A DNA stretch of 38,245 nucleotides from Methanomassiliicoccales archaeon (GTDB lineage Archaea; Thermoplasmatota; Thermoplasmata; RBG-16-68-12; SOIM01). Of the stretch, positions 22,581-32,440 are shown one piece after another. The first letter of the stretch is position 1, and every line of letters begins with the position of its first letter. Under the pieces are notes generated by a model that made no database searches, was not told the DNA's origin, and saw nothing but the letters and a program-made list of their open reading frames with translations. The position numbers and the translations under genes were made by a program. The stretch spans positions 1 to 38,245 of the forward strand of contig JAUVHO010000019.1 in the NCBI GenBank assembly GCA_030593295.1, written 5' to 3'.

Positions 22581-25115
22581 ATGGGTTCTGACAAGAGGGT
22601 GAGATACCGTAGAATCATCCCCTCCACGGTTCTTCTTCTCACGACCGTATTCTTCATGACGATGTTCCTTCAGTTTCTTGTTCCTAGCGTAATAGCACAA
22701 CCTTCGATAACTCTCGAATTGAGCCTGAGCGCCACCGACATCGAACCAGGAGACGTTCTGACTTGCACGCTCTTTTTCAACAACACAGGGATCAACAACT
22801 CCTCGTTCGTCTGGATCAACGTGTCCTTCCCATCCGGCCTAACATACTCTTCAGACAATTCAGTCATGGAAGGGGGAATGAAAACAGGGAACTACAACTG
22901 GACCTTCACCGGCGTGAGCGTGTCATTTCACCGCTTTGACATCTTCCTGATCGTGTCCAGTAACGTCCTGGACGGAGAACTGATGACTGTCGATGCCAAC
23001 CTCGACTATCTGGACCAGTTCACAAACCCGATGCCCTCATCGAACGCATTTGCCGTCGTGACCGCAAGAAGACCGGTTCTATCTGTCACAAAGACGGCGC
23101 AGACCTACACCATATCTCCGGGACGGTTCTACAACTACACCATAACCTTCCAGAACACAGGGAGCAGAAGCGCTGCTGAAGTTCTCATAAATGACACCCT
23201 TCCCTGGCAGCTGACCTATTTCAGCGATTCATCGGCGTCGATCGGCGGGACAATGGTCAGCTTTCTCAACTGGTCATTCCCCAATGTTGTTGGGAGCCTT
23301 TCCTTCAATCTCATGGTGCAGGCCTTGGGCAACTTGACTGGGGGGATGACGATCGACAACGACCTGAGACTGTTCTACGACAACGTCAATCTGGTCTGGT
23401 TCCCCATGGAAACGGCCACTAACACGACCATTGTCGGAACTCCGAGCTTCACTTTCACTAAAACTGTAGACAAAGGCAATGCATCTGCAGGAGATCTGCT
23501 GGACTACACGCTTTCATTCTCCAATGTTGGACTGGTGAGCGCTAAAGAGGTGTGGATAAGCGACGCGATCCCCAATGGAACAATATATTCCTCTTCCTCG
23601 CCCGTGTGTGATTCGTTTGTCAACAATACATGCACATGGTCGATGTTGGACGTTGGCCCAGGAACCTACCAACTGCACCTGGTGGTGATGATAAACGTCT
23701 CCGTTCCCACAGGATCGATCATCGAGAACACCGCATATCTCAACTACACTGACTTCGCTGGGAACCCGATTGGGAGTCTTTCCTCGAACGAGACGACGAC
23801 CGTACAGGAAGGATATCTCTCCCTGATCATCCAGGACCGAACTGTGTCATCAACACCATATGACTCCCTGGATATCGACATCCTGATCCGGAACCAGTCC
23901 CCTCAGCCGTCCTTGAAAGCCTGGTTGAACATAACCTTCCCGCTGGAAATCCAGTACGTCACCGACAACTCCGCGGTCATCGGCGGTTCAAGAACGGGAT
24001 TCAACCGCTGGGAGTTCAACAACGTAACTCAGGGAAACCACTCGTTCACAATCACATCCGAGATTGTCATGGATACCGCAGATGGGGAAGAACTGGTGGT
24101 GGACATCCGGCTGGACCATACGAACGTGACAGGGGTACGACTCCCGACCATCAACGATGGGATCACCATCACGATACAGGCTCCGGTCATTACTCCTCAA
24201 TTGACCTCCGACAAAGGGGACTATCGGCGATCCGAGACTCCAGTGATCACGATTCATCTCAACAACACTGGATCCGCAACAGCATCCGATGTTCGGGTGG
24301 AACTGTCCGTGCCTTCTTCGGTTGAGTATCTGGACGATACTTCTTCCACGATCGGTGGGGTGCGTCAGGGAGATTTCGAATTCACGTTCAGCGACCTTGA
24401 CCCTGGTGTTCACAGTTTCGAAATCCATTTTGACGTTGGGAGTGTCCGAGTTGACTCAGAAATTGAAGTGTGGTTGTACGTCAACTACACCGACAGCAAC
24501 GGGGACTTGATCGGCCAGACCTCCGAGAGAGTCAGTTTCCATGTGATCGTCCAATCGGAAGAGTTTCCATATATTCCCCTCGCTTTCGTGGCGCTCATTG
24601 CCTTCACGATGTCCTTCGCTTTCGCTACGAGAAGAGAGTCTGTGAAGTACAAGCTGCTCATGTTCATAGTTCCACTATTCTCCAGACTGAAGAGGGAGGA
24701 GGTCCTGGACCACGAAACGCGGGGGATGATCAGGGGCTATGTCATCGCGAACCCGGGAGACCATTTCAATTCTATAAAGGCCAGTCTGAAACTGAAGAAC
24801 GGAACGCTGGCTCATCACATACACATCCTCGAGAGGGAGAAGATAATAAAGTCGGTCAAGGACGGCAAATACAGGAGGTTCTTCCCGATAGGGATGAGAA
24901 TAGCTGACAGGGCCTTTCCCACGAAGATAGAGAAACTGATACTGGACATCGTAAAGGAGACACCAGGCGTAACTCAGAAGGACATAGCAAGCCAGTTGGG
25001 GATCAGTCAGCCCACGATAAGTTACCACATAACAAAACTTAGAAAAGCCAAGAGGCTCCGAACAGAGAAGCACGGAATGAGCCTGAGGCATTTTCTGGAA
25101 GATCTGAAGGATTGA
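22581..25115 (+). CDS. Membrane-bound one-component sensor: DUF11-type ectodomain with two cytoplasmic winged helices
   Basis: The ATG at 22581 is preferred to the GTG at 22566 because GGTGGG lies four bases upstream and the signal helix then starts correctly (844 residues). After a signal helix (about 14-38) come about five beta repeats of the DUF11/CARDB kind, each with PGDxLxYTLxFxNTG-like starts (SATDIEPGDVLTCTLFFNNTG, NASAGDLLDYTLSFSNVG, RSETPVITIHLNNTG). A membrane helix (about 665-685) follows, then LFSRLKREEVLDHETRG and a winged helix (GYVIANPGDHFNSIKASLK, GTLAHHIHILERE, RRFFP), and a second one (LDIVKETPGVTQKDIASQLG, SQPTISYHITKLRKAKRL). This cytoplasmic pair is typical of euryarchaeal membrane-tethered regulators. 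It probably links an external cue to transcription, possibly of the divergent propeller gene. Confidence 0.85.
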   Translation: MGSDKRVRYRRIIPSTVLLLTTVFFMTMFLQFLVPSVIAQPSITLELSLSATDIEPGDVLTCTLFFNNTGINNSSFVWINVSFPSGLTYSSDNSVMEGGMKTGNYNWTFTGVSVSFHRFDIFLIVSSNVLDGELMTVDANLDYLDQFTNPMPSSNAFAVVTARRPVLSVTKTAQTYTISPGRFYNYTITFQNTGSRSAAEVLINDTLPWQLTYFSDSSASIGGTMVSFLNWSFPNVVGSLSFNLMVQALGNLTGGMTIDNDLRLFYDNVNLVWFPMETATNTTIVGTPSFTFTKTVDKGNASAGDLLDYTLSFSNVGLVSAKEVWISDAIPNGTIYSSSSPVCDSFVNNTCTWSMLDVGPGTYQLHLVVMINVSVPTGSIIENTAYLNYTDFAGNPIGSLSSNETTTVQEGYLSLIIQDRTVSSTPYDSLDIDILIRNQSPQPSLKAWLNITFPLEIQYVTDNSAVIGGSRTGFNRWEFNNVTQGNHSFTITSEIVMDTADGEELVVDIRLDHTNVTGVRLPTINDGITITIQAPVITPQLTSDKGDYRRSETPVITIHLNNTGSATASDVRVELSVPSSVEYLDDTSSTIGGVRQGDFEFTFSDLDPGVHSFEIHFDVGSVRVDSEIEVWLYVNYTDSNGDLIGQTSERVSFHVIVQSEEFPYIPLAFVALIAFTMSFAFATRRESVKYKLLMFIVPLFSRLKREEVLDHETRGMIRGYVIANPGDHFNSIKASLKLKNGTLAHHIHILEREKIIKSVKDGKYRRFFPIGMRIADRAFPTKIEKLILDIVKETPGVTQKDIASQLGISQPTISYHITKLRKAKRLRTEKHGMSLRHFLEDLKD

Positions 25116-25225
25116 TTCAGTAAAAGGCTAAGAGAACAGGGTTTTGCGCCCCTTATAAGCATATCCAACTTAGAACAGATATCGTCTTATACGGCCAAAA
25201 GGATTGAGATTACGGTGGAGTAAGG

Positions 25226-27826
25226 ATGTCCAAAGTGGGCAGAAAGAGTGGAAGCATTGCAGTAGCTTTGCTGATGTTGTGGGCGAGCTTCTTGACCATG
25301 ACCGTAACATTCTCACCCAATGTGGTTGCAGGAACAGTGGTCTCCGGTCTCATAACGACTGATACGACATGGAACGAAACCAACAGTCCCTATTGGGTCG
25401 TTGGCGACGTGGTTGTCGACTATAACGTGACTCTGACCATAGAAGCGGGTGTATCGGTGCAGTTTGACACTGGGTGGCTTGGAATGACAGTCTATGGCAA
25501 CCTGCATTCCATTGGCACGCCATCCAAGAGAGTTACGATAACATCCAATTTCACGTCCCCATCGCCGAACAGCTGGCGCAACATAACGATCGAGAACACG
25601 GGCAGAGCTCGAATCAACAACACAGACTTCTCTTACGGAGAAGCCGCGATTAAATTGTATTCCAATGGGAACATAATAGATGACTCGAAGTTCTTCAGAA
25701 ACCGTTATGGTCTCATAGTGGATTCCTCACACAACACGATTCAGAGGAGTACATTCGAGAGGAATGATGGAGCAGGATTGGCGTTTGGTCATTCCTCGAC
25801 CGATAACATGGTCGTCAATTCGACGATTGTGCTGAACGGAGATGGGGGGATTTTCATAGGCTCACAAACACCAGGAAAAAGCGTACTCACTGGCTCCACG
25901 ATATGGGGAAATCAGCGAGATGGGGTCTATATCGCCACTTCTATGGGATGGGACATAATGTGCAATCTGATCTCATCAAATGGCCTCAGGGGATTCTACA
26001 CGTATACATCCAACGTTTCAATCCATCACAACAACATCATGAACAACTCAGACAACGCACATGACGCACACAATTGGAATTCCTGGGACAACGGGGTCGA
26101 AGGCAATTATTGGGATGACTACAATGGCACTGACGGGGATGGAAATGGGATTGGAGATACGCCTTACCTGATCCAGCCCCAGAATCAGGACAACTATCCT
26201 TTCATGAATCCTATCCCGAGTTGTCCAGGGGGCGTCCCAGTCGGTCAACTGCCAATTGCGGTGGCCAGTCCCACAAACCAGACAATTCACATAAGTCAGT
26301 TTGCATGGTTCGGTGGAATTAATTCGAGCGACCCAGATGGGTGGATAGTCTCATACTATTGGGATTTCGGAGATGGGTACTCGGCGTGGGGGATGAACGC
26401 ATCGCACAAATACAGCTCACCAGGGCAGTTCACGGTTGGGCTCAAAGTCACGGACAACGATGGTCTGACGGATTGGGACTACGTGACCGTAACTATTTGG
26501 GCAGATCCGCCGGTTTCTGACGCCGGACCGGATCAAGTGGTGAACGTTAGTGATGTGGTGGTCCTGAACGGAAGTGGATCCTACGACCCAGATGGATCAA
26601 TAATTGAGTGGGTGTGGTACTTTGGCGACGGGTCCCCACCAGAGTATGGCGAAACAGTCACCCACGTATACTCCACTGAGGGGAACTATACGGCCACACT
26701 CTGGGTAACAGACAATGACAACCTGAAGGACAGCGACACGGCAATCATAACCGTCCTTCCAGAACTTCAACCTCCGATCCCGGTGACTAACGGTCCGTAC
26801 CTCGGAAGGAAGAACTTCCCGGTGAATTTCACCGCTGTCGGGTCGTATGACCCAGATGGATCGATTGTTGACCTGGAATGGGATTTCGGGGATGGTTCAC
26901 CGACCGCACATGGATGGAATGTTAGCCACACTTATTCATCAGGAGGGAACTACTCCGTTACCCTTACGGCCACCGATAACGATAACCTCACGGCCACAAA
27001 CACAACGTTGGCATTCATAGAGGACGAGTCACCAGGAGCGCCAGGCGGCCAGAATGCCGCTTTGGGCGGAGGGAATCTGGACGACGTCATATTAAGTTGG
27101 TCTCTGTCCCCGGATGACGGTGGTATTGAGAACGATGTGGTCGGCTATGAGATACACTACGGGACGTCATACGACTCAGGTGGTGCTGGCTACACACTTC
27201 TGGATACCGTTCCTGCCGGTTCGACTTCCTACACGCACGTAGGCGGTGGACAATCGGACACGAACACATACTTCTACATAGTCAAGGCGGTGGACGACGC
27301 CGGACAGGAGGCGTTCGGTCGACAAACCGTCAAATTCGCAAGGCACATGCCAGTCGGGATGCAGTTGATCTCGATACCTGTGATAATGTCGGACACAAGC
27401 GTTCAAACGGTGTTCCAGACAGTAGACTTCAACAGGGTGGTGTACTACGACGCAATGGCGGGGAAGAGACACAACTGGAAGACGTTCGACACCAGAAAAC
27501 CGTACAGCTCTCTGTACGACGTGGATGAGACCATGGCGCTGTGGGTGGATGTGAAGACCGACGGTTACCTTGTCACTGCAGGTCTTGTCCCTCAGGACAC
27601 TACTATACGCCTCGTTGTGGGGTGGAACTTCATCGGATACGCATCATTCATCGATAGAATGGTCGGGGATACCTTCTCAGGTGCAGTATATCAGAACGTG
27701 GAGGGTTTTGACCCGATGGATCCTCCATGGTATCTGCTGAGGCTCTCCGATACCGATGTTCTGTCATACGGAAACGGATACTGGATCCACGTGTCGGAGG
27801 AGTTCATCTGGACGGTATCCAACTGA
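25226..27826 (+). CDS. Exported beta-helix/PKD surface protein with shared C-terminal module
   Basis: The product has 866 residues, with GGTGGAG seven bases before the ATG. A signal peptide (about 1-36) is followed by a right-handed parallel beta-helix of the NosD/pectate-lyase type (about 60-300; NGNIIDDSKFFRN, SHNTIQRSTFERN, NSTIVLNGDGGIFIG, GNYWDDYNGTDGDGNGIGDTPY). Three PKD domains follow (about 345-600, each with WDFGDG or WYFGDG), then a fibronectin III-like domain and the two-part C-terminal module (GMQLISIPV, GWNFIGYASF, YWIHV, ending WTVSN). The beta-helix type often binds or cleaves polysaccharide, but no catalytic residues are assignable here. Its TGA is followed in the same frame by the acetyltransferase fragment. 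Confidence 0.85.
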   Translation: MSKVGRKSGSIAVALLMLWASFLTMTVTFSPNVVAGTVVSGLITTDTTWNETNSPYWVVGDVVVDYNVTLTIEAGVSVQFDTGWLGMTVYGNLHSIGTPSKRVTITSNFTSPSPNSWRNITIENTGRARINNTDFSYGEAAIKLYSNGNIIDDSKFFRNRYGLIVDSSHNTIQRSTFERNDGAGLAFGHSSTDNMVVNSTIVLNGDGGIFIGSQTPGKSVLTGSTIWGNQRDGVYIATSMGWDIMCNLISSNGLRGFYTYTSNVSIHHNNIMNNSDNAHDAHNWNSWDNGVEGNYWDDYNGTDGDGNGIGDTPYLIQPQNQDNYPFMNPIPSCPGGVPVGQLPIAVASPTNQTIHISQFAWFGGINSSDPDGWIVSYYWDFGDGYSAWGMNASHKYSSPGQFTVGLKVTDNDGLTDWDYVTVTIWADPPVSDAGPDQVVNVSDVVVLNGSGSYDPDGSIIEWVWYFGDGSPPEYGETVTHVYSTEGNYTATLWVTDNDNLKDSDTAIITVLPELQPPIPVTNGPYLGRKNFPVNFTAVGSYDPDGSIVDLEWDFGDGSPTAHGWNVSHTYSSGGNYSVTLTATDNDNLTATNTTLAFIEDESPGAPGGQNAALGGGNLDDVILSWSLSPDDGGIENDVVGYEIHYGTSYDSGGAGYTLLDTVPAGSTSYTHVGGGQSDTNTYFYIVKAVDDAGQEAFGRQTVKFARHMPVGMQLISIPVIMSDTSVQTVFQTVDFNRVVYYDAMAGKRHNWKTFDTRKPYSSLYDVDETMALWVDVKTDGYLVTAGLVPQDTTIRLVVGWNFIGYASFIDRMVGDTFSGAVYQNVEGFDPMDPPWYLLRLSDTDVLSYGNGYWIHVSEEFIWTVSN

Positions 27827-27850
27827 GATGGAAGTGAGAGTAATAGAGCG

Positions 27851-28099
27851 ATAGTCCTGGGGTTCTTATTCGAGGAACGCGGTCTTCAGGTGGTCTGGGC
27901 GTGGTCCCAGTCGGGGAATGTGAGAGCGGTCGGTGCGGCCGAGAAGCTCGGGTTCAAAGTAAGTGTGAGGGTGCGTGAGGGGGCAATAATGTACGGACAG
28001 CTTCACGATACGTTGGGATTGGACATGCTCAGAGAGGAGTATTACGAGTCGAGGGGTAAGGAGGACAGGACAGGGGGTACCCTAGTACGTCATGATTGA
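27851..28099 (+). pseudogene. 3' fragment of a GNAT acetyltransferase gene
   Basis: The fragment encodes IVLGFLFEERGLQVVWAW... to ESRGKEDRT, matching the last 73 residues of the intact acetyltransferase at 10266-10826, and has no start codon or upstream GNAT half. By hand alignment about 23 of roughly 215 bases differ and about 18 of those are silent, so the parent copy was under selection until recently. The fragment lies in the frame of the preceding surface-protein gene, just after its TGA, and 31 bases before the stop of the convergent gene that ends at 28130. The first ATG/GTG-like start inside it (27890) would give only a partial domain, so a functional product is unlikely. Confidence 0.8.
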
Positions 28100-28129
28100 C
28101 TGGTTTGTTGGATATCCGGATGTGATCGC

Positions 28130-31100
28130 TCAGGTCAGGTATATTGTGATGAAGATTACCACAGACCCGCCATCATCATCCTGAACTGTCAGTTTCAGAG
28201 TGTGGTCCATCGGTGCCCAATATGTGTGTAGCTTGGTATCTGTCACGACGAACGGGAACGTTCCATCTGGGCTCTTGGTCGGATCTGGTCCAACACCATC
28301 ATTGTAGTAGGTGGATCCCTCGCTGGGCGACCCATCGCCCCACTCCCAGGTGAACATCAGGTCATCGCTTCCCGGATCGTTCGCTGTGCCCTTGAACGTC
28401 ATTTCATGCCCAACGAAGAACTCGTTGATGCGTGTGATATATGTCCACCCTTCAGGATGGTTGTAGTTGAACGTGTGGTCGTAGGTGAACTCATCACCGT
28501 TCGCGAAGGTGAGCGTGACCCAAACCGGATCAGCACCGTTTATCTGACCGTTTATGACATCGTCGAACGGAGTGTACACAACCTTCGTCGTGACCCTCTT
28601 TGTCACGTCGCACTTGATATCTGTGATGGTGAGGGCCTGTTCGTCCGGGTCTCCCGGTTCTCTAAGGACGCGCGCGTAGCCCAATGTATAACTGTTGCGG
28701 AGGACGTATAGCTCCACGTCGTGCCACTTCTCACCGCTTACCCGCAGGGTGAAGTCCGTCATTACGTATGCCTCAAGGCCAACGCTCGGGGCGACATTGC
28801 TTACAGTTATTATCGTCGAGAACACTGACGAGGCTCCGTCGTCATCTGTCACGGTAACTGTGAGGCCGTACACGCCGTTGTCTCCGTATGTCTGAGTGAC
28901 GGTGTCGGTGACGATGAATGGATAGGGTCCCCATGGACTCTGGCTCGGGTCGGGTCCAGTTCCGTCGTTGAAGTGTGTGTTCGTGGTTGTTGGTCCCAGC
29001 TCGAATACCCATTCATAGGTCAGGTCATCACTGCCCAGATCGGTCGCAGTTACATCCATAGTCAGCGGAGAGCCCTCGTTCACAGTGAACGGTCCGAAAG
29101 GCGCAATCGTGGGTGCGACGTTGGACACGGTCACGGTCGTCGTGTAGGTTGCCGCACCGCCATCGTCGTCGGTGACGGTCAACATCAGATTGTAGACTCC
29201 ATTGTCGCCATGGGAATGGGTAATCGCATCCGTCGCCGAGCACGGGAATATCCCATCTGGGCTTGGATACGGGTCGGGTCCCACTCCGTCATTGTAGTGC
29301 ATGTTCGTATATGTGGAGCTCAGCTCGAACTGCCATCTGAACGAGAGGTCGTCGCTGCCTATATCGGCGGCGTCAGTCGCCACGTTCAAAGGCGTACCCT
29401 CGTCCACTGCAAATGGACCGAATGGTGTGATCGTCGGTGCAACATTGACAATGGTGACGTTACAGGTGTCGGTGCCCTTGAGGCCCGACGCGTCATGGAC
29501 CCTCAGCTTCACTTCGTAGACTCCGTTGTCGCCGTAGGTGTGATTGGCTAGTCCTGTTAGAGCTCCTCCTCCGCCAGGTGCCTGTGCCTTCCATTCAATG
29601 ACCAAACTGGGGCCGTAGTTGTAGCTGTATCCCGATGTGGCAGTGGAAATCAAACCTATACCGAAGAACCCGATGTTGTTATCGAGGGCGTCCTGGAGAT
29701 CGCTCACAGCACCAGCTCCAAGATCCCATGTGTACTCGCTATCCGTTGAGGAGACCGAGTGCGGACCAGCGTATTGCGTTCCGTCACCAGCATCCGTGAA
29801 AATCTGATCTGGAGTTACGGTCTTCACATCATATTCCATCTGGTACACGTAGTTGTTGCTTTGAGAACTGTATTGGTGATTGAAGCGCAGGGCCACGGCC
29901 TTGATTTCTGCATCGCTTGGGAGCGCCTCAGTGATCTTGGTAAGATCCCACTGTGCATAGGATCGATACCAGTAGTACGTATAACTGCGAACGTACATGT
30001 AGCCATACGGGCGATAGTATGCGGGATTGGTTCTGTACTTGTAAATATGCCCCGACCAATCATCACCGAAGGCTATTCCCTGACCGCTCTGAGTTTCCAG
30101 GAGTTCGCTACTGTAATCGAAAGTGACCTCCAACCGGATGTCCATCCATCGCGCGTAGCCATAGCTGTAACCAGGATGAATGCTCTTTACGTAGATGCCT
30201 ATTCCGAAAGTGTAGTACGTCGGTGAACCGCTGAGGACGCTGTTGATTGCCGTCACAGCATTCGAGTTCAGGTCCACCTCGATTGTATAGCGAGCGGTAT
30301 CTCTTGGCGCGGTCCCTACATAAGACCCAATCTCCGTGCCGGTCGGACCTGATTCATCGAAGACTGCCTTTGAGATTGTAGAGCCGGGGTAGTCGTACGG
30401 AGTGGTGGTCAGGGCTGTGAAAACCAATTCTCTGGCATAGTATCGATAGTAGTTGTGTATCACCAGCTTGGCAGACACAGCCGTAGCATCGGGCCATTCT
30501 GTCAGGTCAGCCAGGTCGAACGTTGTCCAACCGCGGCGCTCGTAGGAGGAGGATTTGTAGGGATACGCATAATATGATGCATAGTTGTAATAGTACCCAC
30601 TCGATGATCTGTATGAATATCCCGTTGCATGCCCAGAACGCTCTGGATTGTCTGAGCCCAGCTGAATGATCTTATCCCCTGCCGGTATGATTCCCTCGAG
30701 ATAATCATAGCTTCCGTCGCCCTCGAAGTCCCATTCATAGGCAACAATTTGGGAAAGGTTGCCAACAGAGCCGCTTCCATCCAGGAGCACATTGTCACCC
30801 TCGTTCGCGGTCATGTCGGGACCAGCATCTGCAATCGGCCCGCCAACCGCTGCGGCTTCTATCTCATACTCGATGACCAGTTTCGGCGAGTACATGTAGT
30901 TGTAGCTGCTGGTACGAGAGAATCCAATCGCGAAGAAGTTCGGAGAGCCGTCCAAGGTATCGATGAAATCGCTCAGTCCAGCAGATCCCAGGTCCCACTC
31001 AAACTCTTGTGGAGCGCTAATATAACCCCCAGATGCGATGTTGTAGTACTGCGTACCATCACGTGCGTCGTTAAAAAGGTCCAAGCCACTGGCGGTCTTG

Positions 31101-32236
31101 GGATCTTTTGACATGTGATAGAGGCCGAGCGTGGCCAAGTAGCCATAAGGGGAATTGAGTCTGATCTTGACGCTCTTCACGTCCACATCCGCACCGTCTG
31201 ACGGTATCATCCCCATGACGACCGCTGGGTCCCAGACCGCGTACGCTCTATAGGTGGTACTGCTTGAATATATCCTTCCGATGTCATAGTTCGTACCGGT
31301 TCTGTAAACGTATCCACTCAGATCATCGCCAACAGCGATCTCGCCCGTTGTCGATTCCGCCTCTGTGTAGGTAACGTACAAGACCAACCTCACATCATAG
31401 CAGTAGACATACCCGTAGGTTCCAGCATTGAGGCTGTAGACATCGGCGCCGATGGCCACATCATAATCGCTGGAGCTCAGTTTGGAATTCAACCAGGCTA
31501 TGCCGCCTGAGGAGATGGCCAGATTAACATCGAAGTTGTTGCTGTTGGAGGTTCCGCTGAACATGTTGGAGCCCAATTTCACAGAGCCAGGACCGCCGAT
31601 CTCATCAAACAATGCCTTGGCCGTCGCCGAGGGTGCACGGTCATACGGGATCGAATCCATCGTCCAGAAGTCGAGCTGGCCTACGTTAGTGCGGTAATCG
31701 TGCCGCCACCATATTTCACCCGATGTGATAGTAATCCCTTTGTATTGTGTCAAATCTGACAAATCGTACACTGCCCTGCCACGACGCTCGTAGTTTGTGC
31801 CTGAGACATAAACGTTCATATAGTACCCGTCGTAGGAATAGTAGTTCGTACCGGATCTATAGAGGTACCCCATGCCATCCCCTGGATACTGGTCGCTGTC
31901 AGTGCCGATGACCAATCTGATTGGGCCTGCCTGTGGTTGTGGATTAGGTTCTTCCTGTTCCTCTTCTCCCACTTCTTCCTCTTCGGGCTCCACAATGACA
32001 TTCGGTTCCACTTCTTCCTCTTCGGGCTCCACAATGACATTCGGTTCCTCAACGACATCGTCACCGGGGATCACGGTATCCTCTGTGACCTCAACGTCGA
32101 GGACAACAATCTCTTCAGCCGCATCATAGTCCGAAACGGATGTAGCGAACACCGTAGCGACCAAGAACACAGCCATCAAGGCACACACAATTCTCTCAAT
32201 TCCAAAATACTTGGATTTCCCACTAGCCGATTTCAT
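28130..32236 (-). CDS. Very large exported protein with four jelly-roll-like domains, a split PKD domain and further PKD domains
   Basis: The product has 1368 residues, with GGGGGGAGG eight bases before the ATG. A signal peptide (about 1-38) is followed by an acidic linker (45-100) with a tandem 13-residue repeat VEPNVIVEPEEEE. Two Tyr-rich beta domains follow, A1 (about 105-295) and B1 (298-458). The first half of a PKD domain comes next (464-516, ADAGPDMTANEG, AYEWDFEGDG), then a second A-B pair (520-708 and 715-883, with YERRGWTTFDLADLTEW and GDDWSGHIYKYRTN mirroring A1 and B1). The missing second half of the PKD domain is at 893-933 (HTYGDNGVYEVKLRV). Two complete PKD domains, the GEKWHDV/REPGDPDEQ/NGQINGADPVW module (1150-1265) and a last PKD domain close the protein. 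The jelly-roll parts suggest carbohydrate binding, by analogy with CBM-like DNRLRE domains. Confidence 0.8.
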   Translation of the reverse strand: MKSASGKSKYFGIERIVCALMAVFLVATVFATSVSDYDAAEEIVVLDVEVTEDTVIPGDDVVEEPNVIVEPEEEEVEPNVIVEPEEEEVGEEEQEEPNPQPQAGPIRLVIGTDSDQYPGDGMGYLYRSGTNYYSYDGYYMNVYVSGTNYERRGRAVYDLSDLTQYKGITITSGEIWWRHDYRTNVGQLDFWTMDSIPYDRAPSATAKALFDEIGGPGSVKLGSNMFSGTSNSNNFDVNLAISSGGIAWLNSKLSSSDYDVAIGADVYSLNAGTYGYVYCYDVRLVLYVTYTEAESTTGEIAVGDDLSGYVYRTGTNYDIGRIYSSSTTYRAYAVWDPAVVMGMIPSDGADVDVKSVKIRLNSPYGYLATLGLYHMSKDPKTASGLDLFNDARDGTQYYNIASGGYISAPQEFEWDLGSAGLSDFIDTLDGSPNFFAIGFSRTSSYNYMYSPKLVIEYEIEAAAVGGPIADAGPDMTANEGDNVLLDGSGSVGNLSQIVAYEWDFEGDGSYDYLEGIIPAGDKIIQLGSDNPERSGHATGYSYRSSSGYYYNYASYYAYPYKSSSYERRGWTTFDLADLTEWPDATAVSAKLVIHNYYRYYARELVFTALTTTPYDYPGSTISKAVFDESGPTGTEIGSYVGTAPRDTARYTIEVDLNSNAVTAINSVLSGSPTYYTFGIGIYVKSIHPGYSYGYARWMDIRLEVTFDYSSELLETQSGQGIAFGDDWSGHIYKYRTNPAYYRPYGYMYVRSYTYYWYRSYAQWDLTKITEALPSDAEIKAVALRFNHQYSSQSNNYVYQMEYDVKTVTPDQIFTDAGDGTQYAGPHSVSSTDSEYTWDLGAGAVSDLQDALDNNIGFFGIGLISTATSGYSYNYGPSLVIEWKAQAPGGGGALTGLANHTYGDNGVYEVKLRVHDASGLKGTDTCNVTIVNVAPTITPFGPFAVDEGTPLNVATDAADIGSDDLSFRWQFELSSTYTNMHYNDGVGPDPYPSPDGIFPCSATDAITHSHGDNGVYNLMLTVTDDDGGAATYTTTVTVSNVAPTIAPFGPFTVNEGSPLTMDVTATDLGSDDLTYEWVFELGPTTTNTHFNDGTGPDPSQSPWGPYPFIVTDTVTQTYGDNGVYGLTVTVTDDDGASSVFSTIITVSNVAPSVGLEAYVMTDFTLRVSGEKWHDVELYVLRNSYTLGYARVLREPGDPDEQALTITDIKCDVTKRVTTKVVYTPFDDVINGQINGADPVWVTLTFANGDEFTYDHTFNYNHPEGWTYITRINEFFVGHEMTFKGTANDPGSDDLMFTWEWGDGSPSEGSTYYNDGVGPDPTKSPDGTFPFVVTDTKLHTYWAPMDHTLKLTVQDDDGGSVVIFITIYLT
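31971..32052 (-). repeat. Tandem 39-base repeat in the acidic linker
   Basis: Two adjacent copies of a 39-base unit encode VEPNVIVEPEEEE. They are almost identical at the DNA level, so the repeat number probably varies by slippage. Confidence 0.7.
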
Positions 32237-32347
32237 TCTCCCAGCCTCCCCCCTTTGTGAAACCGTCCTCCTAATGCTATCTGGCTCCTCTCAGATCACA
32301 AAGAGGCTAAGTAATGAATGGAAGTATGGGTATATGGTTCTTTCTGC

Positions 32348-32362
32348 TATATTGGCAATATA
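32348..32362. promoter_or_regulatory. Candidate operator: TATATTG-G-CAATATA
   Basis: This is a perfect inverted repeat with 7-base arms and a 1-base spacer. It lies about 11 bases upstream of a TATA-like CCATATACC (about 32330-32338, minus strand) serving the 1368-residue protein gene. Its ATTG/CAAT half-sites match those of the palindromes at 8427 and 22434, but with different spacing. Confidence 0.35.
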
Positions 32363-32440
32363 ACAGTGTAATACCTTGGAATTGGGAAATTCTATCCGGG
32401 ATTGTGGTTCCCATCAGGATCTGTAAAGAATTCTCCAGGC

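Noticed and set aside
27826-28099. Stop-codon readthrough producing a surface protein fused to an acetyltransferase tail
   Set aside because: The fragment is in frame after the TGA, but that has a one-in-three chance. An intracellular enzyme fragment on an exported protein makes little sense, and no readthrough signal is visible.
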